In this document: positions 59,801 through 64,000 of the stretch, piece after piece
Numbering within the stretch: the stretch's first letter is position 1
Layout: each line of letters opens with the position of its first letter
Source: Persicaria tinctoria
Taxonomy: Eukaryota > Streptophyta > Magnoliopsida > Caryophyllales > Polygonaceae
Length of the DNA stretch: 64,000 bases
Assembly: GCA_037127255.1 (NCBI GenBank)
Contig: JBANSL010000013.1
Location: 56,693,688 to 56,757,687 of the forward strand
Direction: 5' to 3'
Made by a program: the position numbers and the translations under genes
Notes under the pieces: model-generated
The model's input: the letters and a program-made list of their open reading frames with translations, nothing else
What the model was told of the DNA's origin: nothing
The model's database searches: none

Positions 59801-61751
59801 CGCTTCACGTTTCGGCTTGGGATGTGTTTTGCATCAGAGAGATCGGGTCATCGCTTATGCTTCGCGCCAGTTGAAGCCTGCAGAGGTGTCCTATCCCGTT
59901 CATGACTTGGAGTTGGCAGCTGTAGTTCATGCTTTGAAGATTTGGAGGCATTACCTGTACGGCACTTCATGCAAGGTGATGACGGATCACAAGAGCTTGA
60001 AGTATATTTTCACTCAGAAGGAGCTCAACATGCGACAGAGACGGTGGCTAGAGCTTCTAAAGGACTATGACTTGGACATAGTTTATCACCCAGGAAAGGC
60101 CAATGTGGTGGCAGATGCGCTCAGTAGGAAGACTCACCAGGAGGCTTCAGTTGCGAGGCTTACAGCTCAGAGGGATTTGCAGACAGATTTGATGAGGTGT
60201 TGCTTCGAGGTGTGGGTTCAGCGGGAGAATGGACAGTTATCATTCTTGGAGGTTCAGGCTGAGTTGACCGAGGAGATTCGGCGAGGTCAGGCAGACTGTC
60301 CAGAGATTGCAGTTTTGAGGGATCGGATGGCCCAAGGTCGATTTAGAGAGCTTGTAGAGAGAGGAGATGGGATGCTGACCTTTCAGGGCAGAGTTGTAGT
60401 TCCGTCGACATCAGGTCTGAGGCAGAGGATCATGCAGGAGGCTCACTCCACTCCTTATTCTGTCCATCCAGGGACGAATAAGATGTATCAGGATTTGAGG
60501 AGATATTATTGGTGGCAGAGGATGCGAGCAGACATCACAGACTTTGTAGCCAGATGTCAGGTTTGCCAACAGGTTCGGATTGAGCACCAGAGACCGGGAG
60601 GACTTGTCAGGTCGCTTCCAGTTCCCGCGTGGAAGTGGACAGATATCTCAATGGACTTCGTCACCGGGCTGAGGCGGGATGTCAGAGGATTCGACGCCAT
60701 TTGGGTCGTGGTCGATAGGTTGACCAAGTCGGCTTACTTCATTCCGATTCAGGAGACATGGCCAGCATCGCGGTTAGCTGAGGAGTTCATTTGCCTGATC
60801 GTTAGACTTCATGGAGCACCTGAGAGGATCGTATCTGACAGAGATGGACGTTTTACCTCGAGGTTTTGGCACCAGGTTCAGGAGAGCCTAGGTACTAGAC
60901 TGCATTTCAGTACAGATTTTCATCCTTAGACAGATGGTCAGAGTGAGAGGACGATTCAGACCTTGGAGGATATGCTGCGATCATGTGTTTTGGAGTGGGG
61001 AGACCGTTGGGTTAGACACCTACCATTGGTGGAGTTTTCATACAACAACAGCTACCATGCGCCGATCGAGATGGCTCCATATGAGGCTCTGTATGGGAGG
61101 CGATGCAAGTCGCCAGTTTGTTGGGATGAGCTTGCGGACACGGTTTCATCTTTACCGGACCTAGTTAGAGAGACCATTGACAAGGTAGGACGCATCCGTG
61201 AGCACATGAGAGTCGCTTAGGATCGCCAGAAGAAGTATGCAGACAGGCGAAGGATAGAGATTGAGTTCGAGGTAGGTTCGCATGTGTGGCTTCGAGTTTC
61301 GCCTACCAGAGGAGTCCGACGGTTTGGGATCAAGGGAAAGTTGAGTCCGAGGTATATTGGCCCGTTTGAGATTTTGGATAGAGTTGGCGAGGTGGCCTAT
61401 CGTTTAGCATTTCCCCCATCCTTGGCCGGTGTTCATGACGTCTTTCACGTCTCACAGCTTCGCCAGTATATCCCTGGCCCTAGCCATGTCCTAGACTATT
61501 CAGACCTTCAGGTTGAGCCTGACCATACCTTTGTAGAGCGTCCTGTGAGAGTTCTTGACCGCCGAGTCAAGAGGCTTAGGAACAGGGAGGTTCCTTTGCT
61601 TCTAGTTCAATGGTTTAGGAGGAGCCCTGAGGAGGCCACGTGGGAGACTGAGGAGAGTATTCGGGCTAGTTATGGGGATGTCCTAGACGAGTTGCTCGCA
61701 TCCTATGTCGAGCCGAGCGTAGATATTTCCCTGACCTCGCGAGTGCGGTGA
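56858..61751 (+). pseudogene. gag-pol: Tekay gag-pol (copy 2), one frameshift and three nonsense codons
   Basis: The start MVDTRRG parallels copy 1; an upstream in-frame ATG at 56828 is not conserved. Gag with two zinc knuckles ([28 protein letters not shown]) and a Gly/Arg-rich linker runs to ~58265, where a one-base insertion relative to copy 1 changes the frame. The next frame holds protease ([10 protein letters not shown]), and RT with [12 protein letters not shown] and [12 protein letters not shown] at 59472-59474 replaces a Trp codon of copy 1. RNase H ([10 protein letters not shown]) and integrase (H2C2 zinc domain, SMDFVTG, VSDRDG) follow in the same frame. TAG at 60927-60929 lies between the second Asp and the Glu of the D,D(35)E core, and TAG at 61218-61220 replaces Gln. 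The C-terminal region retains EEATW. All three stops are CAG or TGG changed to TAG. Confidence 0.93.
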
Positions 61752-62150
61752 GTTGTCTAATTGGATTGGGGTTGATTGGTAGTGTCTCCTTGCTTGTGTA
61801 CTTATGATTGGTAGTTGTGTGCAGATCCTTGGTGATATGATGTGATGAGCTGTGATGATGTGATGATGTGATGACGTGCTAGATATTTTATGGTATGCGA
61901 CTATACTTGACGTGTTTAGGTCATGCTATTAATATGTGATATGAGTGTCACTCTATATATATACGAGGCGTGATGATAGAAATGATGGAAGTTGAAGTAT
62001 GGGAATTTGATCATAACATGGAATCTAGGAAGAGAATAGTTGGGATTAGCCCTTAGAGGTGGATGGTAAGATGAACGGAGAAGGTGGAAATGAACTTGAC
62101 TAACGTCGGACATGAAATTTTGAATCGTGTTTCAAAAGGGACTAACTTGG

Positions 62151-62199
<49 letters not shown>

Positions 62200-62488
62200 A
62201 ACACGAGACCTCATTATAACGCCCCACGAAGTGGATAAGTATTTGAGTTATGATATGGCCAAGGAGTCGGAGTAAGGATGTGGTATGGGCCCATATTACA
62301 TCCTTACTACGGTCTATTTGGGAATATTATGATCACGGCAACGGTACTGTGAGGACCTCATAGGGGCACTTATGAGGTGTTTACGGGATCAACGACATGA
62401 TCTATGGACTCACCGATTTCAAACTCCATCTCCTGTTTTAAAAATGATTTTAGTCTCGAGGACGAGACTTGTTTTTAGAGGTGGGTGA
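61752..62488 (+). other. 3' untranslated region, microsatellite and polypurine tract
   Basis: No gene. A trinucleotide run of ATA/AAT lies at ~62152-62198, and AGAGGTGGGTGA directly precedes the 3' LTR as the plus-strand primer. Confidence 0.8.
62152..62198 (+). repeat. (AAT)n microsatellite
   Basis: About 15-16 AAT/ATA units. Absent from the equivalent region of copy 1. Confidence 0.95.
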
Positions 62489-64000
62489 TGTAAGGGCTCG
62501 GATTTTTTTTTCTTTTCTTCCGGAAAAAGTGAATTAAAAATGAAATTAAAATCGATTTTAAAACTCGTTTAGCGGGATTCGGGAAAACTAACATTTGAAA
62601 ACTAATTTCGGGATTCAAAATTCGCGTATTCGGGATCTATTTCCAGGTATTGGTTAACCAATTTCACACTCAACCACTCACCCACTTCCCCCCCTACCTT
62701 GTCCTGCAACCCAAGCCCATTCCCCGCCTATATCACCCCGTCCCTTCCCCTGGTTCACCATCACCCACGCCCTCCCTCGCCATCACTCTCTTCCCACCCT
62801 CCTCCTTGCTCCCTCCTTCCTCAAGGGCTGCAGCAGCAGCAGCTGGACACCATCGCCACCATCCCGACGCCGCCCTAGAGCCCCTAGCGCCTCCATCGAG
62901 CCATCGGAGCTCCACCACCTCGCTCGAGCGCAAACTCCGTTCGGTAAGCTTCGACCTCTCGTTCGATTCGAAATTCCATGGATGAACCTTCCTTTAACCT
63001 TCCTTTACCCTCCTAGGTTGAATCCGAGGTTCCTCCCTCTCCGACGCAACGAATCGAGCCTCCGGCGAGCTCCGACGAAGCTCCGACGTCCGCGAACACC
63101 TCGGTGAGCCTCGTTCATTCTTCCCTTTAGCTTCAATCCGTGTGCGTGTGTCTTTAGTGTGATTGGGATTGAGGGTCTGTGAGGTTGAGAGGGGTCGGAA
63201 ATGGAAGGAGAGCCAAGCTCCACCAAGAAGGGGCGAACCAGTCCAACGCGGAGGAAGAATACGACATGCTGCGGGCGCCGCAAATTGCTGCGGGCGCCGC
63301 ACATGCTGCGGGCGCCGCAAATTGCTGCGGGCGCCGCACATGCTGCGGGCGCCGCAAATTGCTGCGGGCGCCGCACATGCTGCGGGCGCCGCAAATTGCT
63401 GCGGGCGCCGCACATGCTGCGGGCGCCGCAAATTGCTGCGGGCGCCGCACATGCTGCGGGCGCCGCAAATTGCTGCGGGCGCCGCACATGCTGCGGGCGC
63501 CGCAAATTGCTGCGGGCGCCGCAAAGTGCTGCGGGCGCCGCACATGCTGCGGGCGCCGCAATTTGCCGCGGCCGCGGCACTGTTTGTCCATGTGAGTTTA
63601 GTTGCGTTTTGGCGGGCGTTTTGGTCATTTGAATTATTTGTTTAAATAATTAATATTAATTGGGGATTAAGATATAAAAATATTATTATTTTTTTTAGAG
63701 ATTTTATAAAAGGTTAAAAAGTGATTTAATAAATAAATTAAAAAGGGAATTTAGCGAGTATTTTCAAGGGGTCAGAACTCTTGACTGTTTAATTCGGATT
63801 TGAAACGATTTTGAAGCTAACTTGGGAATAAGACGATGACTAATAGCGTGGTATTGTGGTGAATTTCACAAGAGATTAAATGTTCGATATTTATGATGAT
63901 GATATATATGGAAAGTATAAGTATGATATATATAGGGAGTATATTTTTTAAACTGATAAGTTGACAAGTTGTGATGAATGGTATGAGATATGAGATGGTT
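62489..64000 (+). repeat. Tekay-type 3' LTR (copy 2), incomplete
   Basis: Same sequence as the 5' LTR from 53962 with few point differences, except for the expanded repeat at 63265-63560. Continues past the window. Confidence 0.93.
63265..63560 (+). repeat. GGCGCC minisatellite, expanded allele (37 bp x 8)
   Basis: Sixteen alternating 18/19-bp half-units totalling 296 bp. One half-unit (63524-63542) reads AAGT instead of AATT. Because 37 is not a multiple of three and no unit contains a stop, all frames on both strands stay open. Confidence 0.97.

Larger units (their letters stand above)
53962..64000 (+). mobile_element. Second Tekay-type Ty3/gypsy retrotransposon, 3' LTR cut by window edge
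   Basis: 5' LTR 53962-56379 (2,418 bp, TGTAAGGG...CGTTACA), Met-type primer site at 56384, gag-pol 56858-61751, purine tract, and 3' LTR from 62489 to the window end. The coding region is clearly the same family as the 17215-28857 element, while the LTRs differ in their GC-rich middle. The 5-mer before the element is ATTTT; its partner is outside. Confidence 0.95.

Noticed and set aside
63005..63645. Six overlapping frames of 138-207 codons on both strands with Ala/Arg/Cys-rich repeats
   Set aside because: They follow from a 37-bp stop-free repeat that keeps every phase open; there is no codon bias, no domain, and the short allele in the other LTR lacks most of it.

Overview
This window looks like repeat-rich heterochromatin from a flowering plant nuclear genome. 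It consists almost entirely of nested and broken transposable elements (Ty1/copia, Ty3/gypsy Tekay-type and Athila-type, CACTA, MULE and Harbinger-like). Protein-coding remnants contain spliceosomal introns, and captured pieces of plant genes (SEC61 alpha, a dynamin-related protein, a DUF248/PMT methyltransferase) are present. I see no convincing intact host gene, rRNA, tRNA or CRISPR array. The species cannot be named from sequence alone.

Layout, left half. A minus-strand copia element (gag, primer-binding site, LTR) runs off the left edge (1-~2718). An old, minus-oriented Tekay-type LTR begins at 3737. It is interrupted by a Harbinger-like element (4030-5253, TTA target duplication) and by a gene-capturing CACTA-like element (5714-~11277), and resumes at ~11278. 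An Athila-like element with gag and protease but no polymerase follows (~11741-15924). Next is a TNP2/PTTA-type CACTA element (~15925-33800, minus strand), split by a full-length Tekay-type retrotransposon (17215-28857; two 2,788-bp LTRs).

Layout, right half. A large MULE (35140-~44690) carries a MURA-type transposase on the minus strand and a DUF1985/ULP1 cysteine-protease gene on the plus strand. Its non-coding DNA is peppered with a short motif close to TTGGTAGGATA. An eight-copy 91-bp tandem array (~44866-45546) abuts a second capture-bearing CACTA-like element (45547-50411) with SEC61 alpha exons. Then come a degenerate Athila-like element (50412-~53280), an LTR-like fragment (53281-53961), and a second Tekay-type element (53962 to beyond 64000). 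The 3' LTR of that last element has a strongly expanded 37-bp GC-rich repeat.

How the parts work together. Tekay gag-pol supplies copy-and-paste functions, but both copies carry frameshifts and nonsense codons. The CACTA TNP2 gene lacks its N-terminal catalytic part, and the MURA gene has in-frame stops, so nothing here looks autonomous at present. The most unusual signals are: (1) the dispersed TTGGTAGGATA-like motif confined to MULE introns and spacers; (2) clusters of TCGATATCGA-type palindromes in two Athila-like elements, in coding and non-coding positions; (3) chimeric gene capture by two related CACTA-like elements; (4) the LTR repeat expansion.
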